A stretch of DNA of 64,000 bases from Pontibacter sp. SGAir0037 (GTDB lineage Bacteria > Bacteroidota > Bacteroidia > Cytophagales > Hymenobacteraceae), in contig NZ_CP028092.1 in the NCBI RefSeq assembly GCF_005491705.1, positions 5,192,879-5,256,878 of the forward strand. Direction: 5' to 3'. The stretch's first letter is position 1; each line of letters starts with the position of its first letter. Below, piece after piece: positions 25,064 to 34,360 of this stretch. Both the position numbers and the translations under genes were made by a program. Below the pieces are notes generated by a model. The model saw only the letters and a list, made by a program, of their open reading frames with translations, made no database searches and was not told the origin of the DNA.

Positions 25064-26968
25064 ATGTGCGGAATAACTGGTGTTTATGCATTTACTGAAA
25101 AAGGTAAAGAAGCCTTTGCTGACCTGGAGAAGTCTACTGTGCAATTAAGGCACCGGGGGCCTGATGCCAGTAACGCTTTTGTGATGGACAAAATTAGCTT
25201 TGGAGTTAACAGGTTATCTGTTATAGCTCCAGGCAAAGAGGCAAATCAGCCCCTAACGGATGAAAAAAGACGCTACTGGATCATTTACAATGGAGAAGTC
25301 TTCAATTATAAGCAAATCAGAGAGAAGCTTCGAGAGAAGGGAGTAGTTTTTACATCAGACTCCGACACAGAGGTTGTATTGCGTCTTTATATGGATGAGG
25401 GGCAGGAGTGCTTAAAAAAGCTCAGCGGCTTTTTTTCTTTTGCCATTTACGATGCTTTAGAAGAAAGTTTATTTATAGCCCGTGATCGTTTTGGGGAAAA
25501 GCCGCTGCTGTACTATAAAGATACCGATAAGTTTATTTTTGGTTCGGAGCTAGGAGCACTGCTTATGTTTGATGTTCCACGTGAACTTGACTATACATCT
25601 TTGTACCAGTATCTGCAGCTAACTTATATACCTGCACCTGCCAGTATAATAAAAGGAGTAAAAAAGCTGCTGCCAGGGCACTCTCTTTATGTAAGAGGAA
25701 ACAAAGTAACTGAACATGCCTGGTATCGATTGCCGTTCGATCAGGAAAAGATCAGCCAAAATAAACTTACTTATAAGCAGGGGCAGGCAAAACTAAGAGA
25801 TGTATTAGAAAGGGCAGTAAGAGAAAGACTAACTGCTGATGTGCCAGTCGGAGCTTTTTTAAGTGGCGGAATAGATTCATCTGTTATGGTAGGCCTGGCA
25901 TCCGGAATATCACCAGGCATAAAAACTTTCTCGCTGGGGTTTAAGGATAACTCATTTTTTGATGAAACGAAGTATGCCAGGTTAGTTGCCAAGAAATTCA
26001 GGACAAACCACACAGAATTGCATTTGTCATTGCAGGACTTGTATGGCTGCTTTAAGGAGGTATTGCAGCGCTTTAGTGAACCTTTTGCCGATTCCTCGGC
26101 TTTGGCTGTGTATGCTTTAAGTAAGCATGCTGCAACTGATGTAAAAGTTATTTTGTCAGGAGACGGAGCGGATGAACTTTTTGCCGGCTATAATAAGCAC
26201 AGAGCAGAATACAAGCTGTTACACAGGGGTTTAGCAGAAATAACTGTAAAAGGTTTAGCGCCTCTTTGGAAGATGTTGCCGCAATCGCGCAACTCTTTTT
26301 GGGCAAACAAAGTAAGACAGTTCCAACGATTTGCAGCTGGAGCTCAATTGTCAGAAAAAGATCGTTACTGGTTATGGGCAAGCTGGCAGAATGAAACGGA
26401 AGCCTTGCATGTATGCAGTGCGCAGACAAGAGAAAATATCAACAGAAGGTTGTATAGCGCCAGAAAAAGTAGATTGCTGAATTGCCTGCATGCCGAAAGA
26501 TTTGATCTGAACAATGTTTTATGTGCAGACTGGCAGCTTGTTTTAGGAAATGATATGCTACCCAAAATCGATTTAATGGGTATGGCAAACGGAGTAGAGA
26601 TCAGGAGCCCATTCTTGGATCATCGGGTAGTTAAATTTGCCTTTTCACTACCAGTTTCTGCTAAAATTGACGCGACATATCAGAAAAAAATTCTTAGAGA
26701 TACTTTTAAGGACCTGATACCTGCGGAGCTGCAGAACCGTTCTAAAAAAGGGTTCGAAGTGCCGTTACTTGCATTGCTGAAACAGGAAGCCGGAAATGAG
26801 ATCAGCTATTTGCTTTCAGATGAGTACCTCCGCTGGCAAGGCATATTCGATGCCAAAGAGGTGAGAAAGCTGGTAGAATCGCTTTCAATTCGTAGCCCGC
26901 ATGACGCACCTTCCAAGCTATGGAGTTTGTTGGTTTTTCAGTCGTGGTGGAGCAGGTGGATGCAGTAA
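25064..26968 (+). CDS. asnB: asparagine synthase (glutamine-hydrolysing)-like
   Basis: Class II glutamine amidotransferase with Cys2 as nucleophile after Met removal, glutamine-binding segments (RHRGPD at 29-34, YNGEVFN at 75-81) and a C-terminal synthetase domain with the ATP PPi-loop SGGIDSS (267-273). At 634 residues it fits the large AsnB-type proteins often found in exopolysaccharide clusters, where they may amidate sugars (uronic acid amides). Its position before ugd and a decarboxylase supports that role, but plain asparagine synthesis cannot be excluded. Confidence 0.88.
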   Translation: MCGITGVYAFTEKGKEAFADLEKSTVQLRHRGPDASNAFVMDKISFGVNRLSVIAPGKEANQPLTDEKRRYWIIYNGEVFNYKQIREKLREKGVVFTSDSDTEVVLRLYMDEGQECLKKLSGFFSFAIYDALEESLFIARDRFGEKPLLYYKDTDKFIFGSELGALLMFDVPRELDYTSLYQYLQLTYIPAPASIIKGVKKLLPGHSLYVRGNKVTEHAWYRLPFDQEKISQNKLTYKQGQAKLRDVLERAVRERLTADVPVGAFLSGGIDSSVMVGLASGISPGIKTFSLGFKDNSFFDETKYARLVAKKFRTNHTELHLSLQDLYGCFKEVLQRFSEPFADSSALAVYALSKHAATDVKVILSGDGADELFAGYNKHRAEYKLLHRGLAEITVKGLAPLWKMLPQSRNSFWANKVRQFQRFAAGAQLSEKDRYWLWASWQNETEALHVCSAQTRENINRRLYSARKSRLLNCLHAERFDLNNVLCADWQLVLGNDMLPKIDLMGMANGVEIRSPFLDHRVVKFAFSLPVSAKIDATYQKKILRDTFKDLIPAELQNRSKKGFEVPLLALLKQEAGNEISYLLSDEYLRWQGIFDAKEVRKLVESLSIRSPHDAPSKLWSLLVFQSWWSRWMQ

Positions 26969-27001
26969 AAATATTATTAAATAACTTTTTTTATATATAT
27001 C

Positions 27002-27031
27002 TTGATAATTCAAATATTAACTCTATATTTG
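27002..27031 (+). promoter_or_regulatory. promoter of ugd-uxs
   Basis: TTG (27002-27004), 19-bp spacer, TATATTTG (27024-27031): full Bacteroidota-type promoter, about 60 nt before the ugd ATG. Confidence 0.7.
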
Positions 27032-27097
27032 ATATCTGGTAAAGTAGTATAACACACTAGAAATAAGTATTTTAATTAAATAACAACCAGTCATTTT

Positions 27098-28444
27098 ATG
27101 AAAATAGCTGTAGTAGGCACGGGTTATGTAGGCTTGGTAACAGGCACCTGTTTTGCCGAGGTGGGTATAGATGTAACCTGCATCGACATTGATAAGCGCA
27201 AGATCGAGAATTTAAAGCAAGGCATCCTTCCGATCTACGAGCCGGGCCTGGAAGAGATGGTGCTGCGCAACACGCAGAAAGAGCGCCTCTCTTTCTCCAC
27301 CGACATAGCCACGAGCGTGCAGGGCTGCGATGTGGCCTTTATCGCCGTGGGCACCCCTCCCGGCGAAGACGGCAGCGCCGACCTGAAGTACGTGCTGGCC
27401 GTTGCCCGCAGCATCGGCCAGAACATCAACGACTACACGGTGGTGGTGACCAAGAGCACCGTGCCCGTGGGCACGGCCAGGAAGGTGCAGCAGGCGATCG
27501 AAGAGGAACTGGAACTGCGCGGGGTGAACATCCCCTTCGACGTGGCCTCCAACCCGGAGTTCCTCAAAGAGGGGGCAGCCATCGACGACTTCCTCAAGCC
27601 TGACCGCATCGTGGTGGGGGTATCCTCCGAGCGGGCCGAAGAGGTGATGACTAAGCTCTACAAGCCCTTCCTGATGAACGGCCACCCGCTCATTTTCATG
27701 GACGTGCCTTCGGCTGAGATGACCAAGTACGCAGCCAACGCCATGCTGGCCACCAAGATCAGCTTCATGAACGACATCGCCAACCTCTGCGAGGTGATGG
27801 GCGCCGACGTGAACATGGTGCGCAAGGGCATCGGCTCCGACGCCCGCATCGGCAACAAGTTCATCTACCCGGGCATCGGCTACGGCGGCTCGTGCTTTCC
27901 CAAAGACGTGAAGGCGCTCATCAGGACGGCCTCCGAGAACGGCTACGAGATGCAGGTGCTCAAGGCGGTGGAGAGCGTGAACGAGAACCAGAAGTCGGTG
28001 CTCTACAACAAGATATACAAGCACTTCGACGGCGAACTGGCCGGCAAAACCTTCGCCGTGTGGGGGCTTTCGTTCAAACCCAAGACGGACGACATGCGGG
28101 AGGCTCCTTCGCTGGTGATCATTCAGAAGCTGCTGGAGCAGGGAGCCAAGGTGCGAGCCTACGACCCGGTGGCCATGAAGGAGGCAGAGCACACCCTGAA
28201 AGACAGCATCTACTACGGCAAGGACGAGTATGAGGCGCTCATAGACGCCGATGCCCTGCTGCTGGTGACCGAGTGGCCGGAGTTCCGGTCTCCCAACTTC
28301 AACGTGGTGGGCAAACTGATGAAGGGCCAGGTGATCTTCGACGGCCGCAACATCTACGACGCAGCGGAGTTGCGCGAGAAGGGCTTTAGCTACTACGGCA
28401 TAGGCATTAAGCAAGGTGTACAACAAGAAAACGCAGCAGTATAA
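27098..28444 (+). CDS. ugd: UDP-glucose 6-dehydrogenase
   Basis: Oxidises UDP-glucose to UDP-glucuronate with NAD. The 448-residue protein has the GTGYVGL nucleotide-binding loop (7-13), the FLKEGAAIDDFLKPDR substrate region and the catalytic Cys266 in GGSCFPKD. The next gene, 6 bp on, uses its product, so they form an operon. Base composition is odd: a 60-bp sample at 27421-27480 has 38 G+C (63%), and about 27230-28390 looks similar, while the first 130 bp and the last 60 bp look like the neighbours. Suggests homologous replacement by a GC-rich donor allele. The frame is intact. Confidence 0.95.
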   Translation: MKIAVVGTGYVGLVTGTCFAEVGIDVTCIDIDKRKIENLKQGILPIYEPGLEEMVLRNTQKERLSFSTDIATSVQGCDVAFIAVGTPPGEDGSADLKYVLAVARSIGQNINDYTVVVTKSTVPVGTARKVQQAIEEELELRGVNIPFDVASNPEFLKEGAAIDDFLKPDRIVVGVSSERAEEVMTKLYKPFLMNGHPLIFMDVPSAEMTKYAANAMLATKISFMNDIANLCEVMGADVNMVRKGIGSDARIGNKFIYPGIGYGGSCFPKDVKALIRTASENGYEMQVLKAVESVNENQKSVLYNKIYKHFDGELAGKTFAVWGLSFKPKTDDMREAPSLVIIQKLLEQGAKVRAYDPVAMKEAEHTLKDSIYYGKDEYEALIDADALLLVTEWPEFRSPNFNVVGKLMKGQVIFDGRNIYDAAELREKGFSYYGIGIKQGVQQENAAV

Positions 28445-28450
28445 AGTATT

Positions 28451-29407
28451 ATGGCGAAGAAACGTGTATTGATTACAGGCGGTGCAGGCTTTTTAGGCTC
28501 TCACCTGTGTGATAGATTCATAAAAGAAGGCTACCATGTTATTGCCATGGATAACCTTATAACCGGGAATATAGAAAACATTGAGCATCTGTTTAAGCTG
28601 CCTCAGTTTGAGTTCTATCACCATGATGTATCCAAATTTGTGCATGTGCCTGGTGAACTAGACTATATTTTGCATTTTGCTTCTCCGGCAAGCCCTATCG
28701 ATTACCTGAAGATTCCTATCCAGACACTAAAAGTAGGCTCTTTAGGTACGCATAACTTGCTGGGATTAGCTAAAGCCAAAGGAGCCCGCATGCTGATCGC
28801 TTCTACTTCGGAAGTTTACGGCGATCCAGAGGTGCATCCGCAGCAGGAAGATTATTGGGGAAATGTAAACCCGGTAGGTCCAAGAGGCTGCTACGATGAA
28901 GCCAAGCGTTTTCAGGAGGCCATGACAATGGCTTACCATATGCACCATGGCCTGGAAACCAGAATTGTGCGTATTTTCAATACCTATGGTCCTCGTATGC
29001 GTCTGGATGATGGCCGCGTGTTGCCGGCTTTCCTGAGCCAGGCACTTAGAGGTGAACCGCTAAGCATATTCGGCGATGGCAGCCAGACCCGCTCATTCTG
29101 CTATGTAGATGATCTGATAGAAGGTATTTATCGCCTCTTGTTAAGCGATTATGCCATGCCTGTTAATATTGGTAATCCTTCAGAAATAACAATTAAAGAG
29201 TTTGCTGAAGAAATTTGCAAGCTTACAGGTGTGGAGCTGAAGGTGGAATATCAGCCGCTGCCTAAGGACGATCCGCAGAAACGCCAACCAAACATTACAA
29301 AAGCAAAAGAGATATTAGGTTGGGAGCCCAAAGTTGACAGAGCTGAAGGCTTGCGAAAAACATTGGAATATTTCAAAGAGAAAGTGGCTATGCCAGAAGA
29401 GGTTTAA
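28451..29407 (+). CDS. uxs: UDP-glucuronate decarboxylase (UDP-xylose synthase)
   Basis: SDR-family enzyme making UDP-xylose from UDP-glucuronate. The 318-residue protein starts with the NAD loop GGAGFLG (10-16), has the STSEVYGDP segment (118-126) and the catalytic pair Tyr148/Lys152 in YDEAKR, plus RIFNTYGPRM typical of UXS. It lies 6 bp after ugd; together they supply UDP-glucuronate and UDP-xylose for the nearby glycosyltransferases. Confidence 0.92.
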   Translation: MAKKRVLITGGAGFLGSHLCDRFIKEGYHVIAMDNLITGNIENIEHLFKLPQFEFYHHDVSKFVHVPGELDYILHFASPASPIDYLKIPIQTLKVGSLGTHNLLGLAKAKGARMLIASTSEVYGDPEVHPQQEDYWGNVNPVGPRGCYDEAKRFQEAMTMAYHMHHGLETRIVRIFNTYGPRMRLDDGRVLPAFLSQALRGEPLSIFGDGSQTRSFCYVDDLIEGIYRLLLSDYAMPVNIGNPSEITIKEFAEEICKLTGVELKVEYQPLPKDDPQKRQPNITKAKEILGWEPKVDRAEGLRKTLEYFKEKVAMPEEV

Positions 29408-29431
29408 GCCAGTATATACAAAATAATTCAG

Positions 29432-29470
29432 AAACGGCGGTTGGAGGTAAAGTCTTTAGCCGCCGTTTTT
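29432..29470 (+). terminator. terminator of ugd-uxs, convergent
   Basis: AAACGGCGG (29432-29440) pairs with CCGCCGTTT (29460-29468), followed by T; lies just before the end of the opposing gene. Confidence 0.8.
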
Positions 29471-29477
29471 ATTTGCA

Positions 29478-30683
29478 TCAGTTAAGTAAGACGGATCGGA
29501 GCCGCTGTCCGGCTTTCCCATCAAACTTATACAGCCAGTCTTCTTCAAACTTTTTCTTGTTAGGCAGCTGCTCTTGGTGAAGTTGATCTATTTTTGGCAG
29601 TACATGATGCAGTTCGTCCAGGTGGTAAACCGGATAAGCAACACCATAATCCACAAAAGATTTAGACACAAGTAACCTGCCTGCCGGATGGTTTTCTAAT
29701 GTAAGGACTGTGGTAAAAGGGAGAGAGGCTAAAGGAAGCAGGTAAGTGGAGGTAAAACCTATAATCAGTTGTGTATTGGGCAGGATGTGCTGCAATTCAG
29801 AATCAGAAATAATTTGAGCTATACCTTTGTGGTTCCAATACTGCCAGGTATCTGTTGGTTGCCTGGGGTGTGGCTTTATATAAAGCTTATACCCATACTT
29901 TTGGCAGATGCTTATAAACCGATATTGAAAATCTTTATAGTTCTCTTCATTCCAGCCATATATTCCCACAGTAGCCAACCCCTGGTCTATAAAGATCATA
30001 TTCCTTTTCTGGTCTGTGCTCTTATACTTTAATCCGTGGAGGTAGTCAAAGGTTGGTATGCCGATGAAATCCACAGTTGTTTCTTCTGAAATGTTATTGG
30101 CAAATTGATGGTACTCGAACGTTTTTTTACTAATAGCAATATAAGCAGTAGGATTTTTGTACATAAATGAGCTTACCTGCAAGGCTTTGGCAGAAATAGA
30201 AGAATTACACTGCTTTTGTAACTTTTTGATGCTTTTTATTAAAAATAGTCGGGCTTTGGCTCTGGGAAGGAATTGTATTAACTTTTTCATATTTCTCCTT
30301 AAGCTAGAATCTTTGTGTGCAGGAGTAAGGTACTGCTGTAGCCTGACATTAATGTTAATATCACGGATGCCATGATCGATAATATAACTCCTGATACCAG
30401 CTATTTTACAAGCAGTATTTAAAAGTATATGAAATTTAGAGGCTATATAATGAAATAAAACTTTTGTAGGTTTTACCTTGTCCAGTAAATCAAACACATC
30501 TCTATAGTCTCCCCAGTAAACGGCTTTTCCATAGGATAGGTAATGTTGATTGGTTTCTTCCTGAGGAGAGACAAATTCGGCAAAAAAGAAGTTGAAGTCA
30601 TTTTTACAGGCCTCGAAATAAGTTAAGAAGTCATGCCTGTTGTAGTTGTATACAATTAAAATATTTGCTTTTTCCTGCGCCAT
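29478..30683 (-). CDS. KPHP-motif polysaccharide transferase-like protein, copy 2
   Basis: A 401-residue cytosolic protein, paralogue of its upstream neighbour at 30687. Motifs: IIDHGIRD (about 110), YIKPHPRQP (about 275) and GFTSTYLLP (about 320). An acidic-HG motif, a K-P-H-P motif and an S/T-S-T motif are seen in GT-B enzymes that extend surface polymers (polysialyltransferases, CDP-glycerol/TagF-like and KpsC/S-like proteins). I infer a sugar or alditol-phosphate transferase for a surface polysaccharide; the donor is unknown. Only 3 bp separate it from the upstream copy. Confidence 0.6.
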   Translation of the reverse strand: MAQEKANILIVYNYNRHDFLTYFEACKNDFNFFFAEFVSPQEETNQHYLSYGKAVYWGDYRDVFDLLDKVKPTKVLFHYIASKFHILLNTACKIAGIRSYIIDHGIRDININVRLQQYLTPAHKDSSLRRNMKKLIQFLPRAKARLFLIKSIKKLQKQCNSSISAKALQVSSFMYKNPTAYIAISKKTFEYHQFANNISEETTVDFIGIPTFDYLHGLKYKSTDQKRNMIFIDQGLATVGIYGWNEENYKDFQYRFISICQKYGYKLYIKPHPRQPTDTWQYWNHKGIAQIISDSELQHILPNTQLIIGFTSTYLLPLASLPFTTVLTLENHPAGRLLVSKSFVDYGVAYPVYHLDELHHVLPKIDQLHQEQLPNKKKFEEDWLYKFDGKAGQRLRSVLLN

Positions 30684-30686
30684 TGA

Positions 30687-31943
30687 TCAAATGTGCTTAG
30701 CTAATAAAATGTTTCGGAGCCTTTCTCCGGATCTACCGTCAAACTTGTACAGCCAATCTTCTTCGAATTTCTTTTTGTTCGGCAGCTGTGCCTGGTGTAG
30801 CTCTTTAATATTTGCAAGAGCCGCTTCAAGATCTTCTGGTTTATAAACAGGATGAGCCACTCCTGCATCTACAAAAGGTCTGGAAACCAGGAAATCTCCT
30901 GCCGGATGATTTTCAAAAGTTAGAATTGTTGTGTGTTCGAATGCGGCAAACGGCATTAAGTAAGTAGAGTAAAACCCAAGCACAACGGGTATGGAGGCAG
31001 CCTTCGCAGCTACATCATCATCACGCAGAAGAATACATTGTCCTTTTTTCTCGGCCGCTAACCAGGGCTTAACCTGTTGTAACGGGTGAGGCTTCACGTA
31101 AAGTTTAAGCTGTTGCTGCTCACATATAGTAATAAGATGCTGCATAAACTGTTGCTTATAGCCCTTGTTCCACCTAAACAAGCCTTGTTCTGCTAAAGGC
31201 TGATCTACCAGTAAAATAGCTTTCTCTGTTTCAGCAGATAATACTCCTGCTAAATGGTCGAAATAGGGTACACCTATAAAAGTAACCTTCTGGTCAGGAG
31301 GAAGCGCGTCGAATTTTTGGCGTACTTTAAAAACGTTTGCACTGAACGAAATGTACGATTCTGCTAACCGCCTGCGTGAGTTTAAGCTTCTGAAAGCAGC
31401 AAGGGGAAGTGTCTTTCTTTTTGTTGTGATAAAATCTTTCAGATAGGCTGCGTTTTCAGGAGAAAGCGCTCGGATCGTTTTATGCAGAAACAGCTTGCTT
31501 TTTATCCTGGAGTAAAGCTGTGTAATTTTCTTTGCCATAGAGGCTATTCTCTGCAAAGCGGGGACAGGTGGATGGTAAGAAACTGCAGGATTAAAGGCTA
31601 TACCATAATCAGCCAACATACCATGTTCCAGGTGGAAGGTGGGTATTGTAAGTTCCTGGCAGGCGAGGTTTAAGGCTACCTGAAAATAAGTGTCGATATA
31701 AAGGAAAACTACTTTAGCCGGCCTTTCTTTCAAGAGCAGATCATGCGCATGCGTGTAGTCTTTCCAGTAGATACTATTGCCAAATGTTCTGTAATAGTTG
31801 CTCTTTTCTTCGGTTCCGGAGGAAAAGTGCAGGAATTTAAAATGTATATCGCCTTTGCACAACTTTAAAAGAGCAACATAGTCTTCTCTGTTGTAATCTC
31901 CTACAAATAATACAGTGGGTGCCTTAGGCTTAGAAATAGACAT
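30687..31943 (-). CDS. KPHP-motif polysaccharide transferase-like protein, copy 1
   Basis: A 418-residue paralogue of the next gene with the same landmarks: HLEHGMLAD (about 110), YVKPHPLQQ and GFYSTYLMP, and a nearly identical C-terminus (NKKKFEEDWLYKFDG in both). The shared C-terminal DNA (about 29500-29575 and 30718-30790) is visibly similar, so the pair arose by tandem duplication. Transcribed divergently from the glycosyltransferase at 31982. Surface-polymer synthesis is inferred from the motifs and the locus. Confidence 0.6.
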   Translation of the reverse strand: MSISKPKAPTVLFVGDYNREDYVALLKLCKGDIHFKFLHFSSGTEEKSNYYRTFGNSIYWKDYTHAHDLLLKERPAKVVFLYIDTYFQVALNLACQELTIPTFHLEHGMLADYGIAFNPAVSYHPPVPALQRIASMAKKITQLYSRIKSKLFLHKTIRALSPENAAYLKDFITTKRKTLPLAAFRSLNSRRRLAESYISFSANVFKVRQKFDALPPDQKVTFIGVPYFDHLAGVLSAETEKAILLVDQPLAEQGLFRWNKGYKQQFMQHLITICEQQQLKLYVKPHPLQQVKPWLAAEKKGQCILLRDDDVAAKAASIPVVLGFYSTYLMPFAAFEHTTILTFENHPAGDFLVSRPFVDAGVAHPVYKPEDLEAALANIKELHQAQLPNKKKFEEDWLYKFDGRSGERLRNILLAKHI

Positions 31944-31945
31944 GC

Positions 31946-31953
31946 TATATTTG
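31946..31953 (+). promoter_or_regulatory. candidate -7 box of the glycosyltransferase operon
   Basis: TATATTTG fits the Bacteroidota -7 consensus in the 38-bp gap between divergent genes; no clear -33 box. Confidence 0.4.
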
Positions 31954-31981
31954 TAATAAGCTGCTCACACAAAGAAAGCCA

Positions 31982-33151
31982 ATGACTAATATTCTTGTTG
32001 TTGTTCCGGTTATTGCCCGTGAAGGTGTCACTTCATTAGTTATTCCACAGATCAACGAACTGGCTAAAAGAGGTTTTTCTGTGACACTTGCTGTTCTTTC
32101 GCGTATAAAATTAGAAAATAATGCATCAAGTCTGACAAGAGTTAAGGTGTATGAGCTTAAAAGTTCAGAAAGTTACCTTTCAGCTAAAGCCGTACTAACC
32201 GCTGCTCTTCTTGCAAAAAGTCTTGGAACTATCGTAAAGAAAGAGCACATCAGTGTGGTTATTGCACATACACCTTATGCGCACTTCCTGGCAAGACTAG
32301 TAAAGCTTACAGTGAAACCGCCCTTAACACTTAAACTTGTACAATACTTTCATTTTCCACAATTTCTGCAATTTCCCAATAATACGATGCGCAGGAAATT
32401 GTTTCATGCTTTTATGGGGCGGCTGGCACTAAAGCTGGATGATGTGCACATTTCGGTTTCGAAGCAAGTAAAGTCTGATATTGAGGAAAATCTGATAAAG
32501 CTAAAGGAGCATCATGTACTCTATAATACACTTCCTCCAGATAAAAATGAAACTATTGTAGCCCGGGAGCAGCTAAGAGAGTGGTGGAAGAATGCTGATA
32601 GCTTTAAAGTTTTACTTCCAGGCCGACTGGATTACAACAAGGGGCAGCTCTTTTTTCTGGAAGTTTTTAAGGAGTTTGTGGGCGCAGAGAATTTACAAGC
32701 GGATCAGGTTGAGTTATTGGTTGTGGGAGAGGGGCTGATACAGCAAGAGCTATACGATAGCATAAAGCAGCTTAACCTAGACAAATACATAGTGCTGTCT
32801 GGTGCTTTGCCTTATCAAGACGTTGGCTGCCTGATGCATAAAGCCGATGTGGTGGTGGTGCCTTCGGAGTTGGAGGGGATGCCAATGGTGGTGTTAGAGG
32901 CGCTGCGGGTAAAATCTGTTGTGTTGGCGTCTGATATTGGCGGCATTAATGAAGTAATAGCAAATGGTGTCACAGGCTTTCTTTTTAGGAAGAGAAACAA
33001 AAGCGATTGCCTGCAAAAATTGAATTATATCTATAAGAACAGAACAAAAGAATTGGTCGATAAAGCGAAAATAGACGAGGAATTTCAAACCAGGCTTTCA
33101 TTTGAACACCATATACAGCAACTTATAGCCTTGGTAGTTACTAAGCCGTAA
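31982..33151 (+). CDS. GT4-family glycosyltransferase
   Basis: GT-B enzyme transferring a sugar from a nucleotide donor. The 389-residue protein has the C-terminal nucleotide-binding domain with LLPGRLDYNKGQ (about 210-221), LLVVGEG and the donor-contacting stretch VVPSELEGMPMVVLEALR, including the EX7E-type glutamates. No signal or membrane segment. First of three tightly linked glycosyltransferase genes; the next ATG directly follows its stop. Confidence 0.88.
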   Translation: MTNILVVVPVIAREGVTSLVIPQINELAKRGFSVTLAVLSRIKLENNASSLTRVKVYELKSSESYLSAKAVLTAALLAKSLGTIVKKEHISVVIAHTPYAHFLARLVKLTVKPPLTLKLVQYFHFPQFLQFPNNTMRRKLFHAFMGRLALKLDDVHISVSKQVKSDIEENLIKLKEHHVLYNTLPPDKNETIVAREQLREWWKNADSFKVLLPGRLDYNKGQLFFLEVFKEFVGAENLQADQVELLVVGEGLIQQELYDSIKQLNLDKYIVLSGALPYQDVGCLMHKADVVVVPSELEGMPMVVLEALRVKSVVLASDIGGINEVIANGVTGFLFRKRNKSDCLQKLNYIYKNRTKELVDKAKIDEEFQTRLSFEHHIQQLIALVVTKP

Positions 33152-34360
33152 ATGTATATGGTGCGACAGGTGCTGTTTATTTGCTACTGGGGAATAGAAG
33201 ATGTATTAACAGCTTCTACTGTTTTGCCGTGGGTAAGAAAACTGGAGCAATTGCCGGCTATTCATCAGATTGTATTAACTACCATGGAGCGTGAGGGCTC
33301 GTGCAATGTACTTACCTCTGATAAAACAAAGCATGTGCCGCTTTACCCAAAGTTACTTGGCAGTCCTCTATTATCAAAAATAAGCGATTTTATAGATTTA
33401 CCTTCACAGTTAATAAAGATCGCAAAAGACCATACAATAGATCTTATAATTGCCTATAGCTCTCCGGCAGGCGCTTTGGCGCATAAAGTGTGCATGCAAA
33501 CCCATATTCCTTACCTTGTTGGCTCTTTCGAACCGCATGCTGATTATATGGTAGAATCAGGTGTTTGGAGTAAGTATGGCTTAAAGTATCTGTTCCAGAA
33601 GCGGTGGGAGCAGAAGCAGAAGCTCTCGGCCTCCGGACTAATGCCGGTTGCTGAAAGCTACAAATATAAGCTGTGGCAGGAAGAGGTTCCCCGTGAAAAA
33701 ATTATGACAGTACCATGTGCTGTTGATCTGATGCTTTTTCAGTTTGATAAAACTGCGAGAATTGCTGTACGAGAACGCTTAGGTATAGCTCCTGAAGCAA
33801 TAGTTGGCATTTATGTGGGTAAGTATGGGGGGCTCTACTACGAGCAGGAAGCTTTTCACATCTACCAAAAGTGTTTTCAGTTTTTTCCGGCTTTTTATTT
33901 AATCATTCTATCGCCGCAGGAGCCGACGGCTATTGCTCAGTTAATTAACAAGAATCGCCTGCCAGCAGAGAGGATATACACTGCCTATGTGCCTCATAAA
34001 GAAATTCCTGCATATCTCTCAGCCTCTGATGTTGCATTTGCAACCTTTAAACCGGGACTTTCCAAAATATATCTGTCGCCTGTAAAAATTGGCGAATACT
34101 GGGCAAATGGTTTACCTGTGCTGCTAACAGAAGGTGTCGGCGACGATAGTAATATCATAAAACGGGAGGGTGGTGGAGCTGTATATAATTTAGCTGAGGA
34201 AGATAGCCTGGATCGGGCGCTTCAGGAGATACAGCAAATGGTAGGGGATGCCACCCATCGTGAACGAATACCCTTGTTGGCGAAGCAGTACCGTTCTTTC
34301 GACAAAGTGACAAAGGCTTTGCAGTATTTTCTGGAGGCGCAAGAGCATAAAAAGCAATGA
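33152..34360 (+). CDS. glycosyltransferase, GT4-like
   Basis: The 402-residue protein has a GT-B layout: an N-terminal acceptor domain with a Leu/Ile-rich IIAYSSPAGALAHK stretch, and a C-terminal part with VGIYVGKYGG, LSASDVAFATFKPG and SPVKIGEYWANGLPVLLTEG (donor site). It begins immediately after the upstream stop and overlaps the next gene by 4 bp, so all three are co-translated. Donor and acceptor unknown. Confidence 0.8.
   Translation: MYMVRQVLFICYWGIEDVLTASTVLPWVRKLEQLPAIHQIVLTTMEREGSCNVLTSDKTKHVPLYPKLLGSPLLSKISDFIDLPSQLIKIAKDHTIDLIIAYSSPAGALAHKVCMQTHIPYLVGSFEPHADYMVESGVWSKYGLKYLFQKRWEQKQKLSASGLMPVAESYKYKLWQEEVPREKIMTVPCAVDLMLFQFDKTARIAVRERLGIAPEAIVGIYVGKYGGLYYEQEAFHIYQKCFQFFPAFYLIILSPQEPTAIAQLINKNRLPAERIYTAYVPHKEIPAYLSASDVAFATFKPGLSKIYLSPVKIGEYWANGLPVLLTEGVGDDSNIIKREGGGAVYNLAEEDSLDRALQEIQQMVGDATHRERIPLLAKQYRSFDKVTKALQYFLEAQEHKKQ

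Noticed and set aside
27212..28426. 404-codon open frame on the minus strand through ugd
   Set aside because: It exists because of the GC-rich third positions of ugd; its translation is His/Val/Leu-rich with no domain, and ugd on the plus strand has all family motifs.
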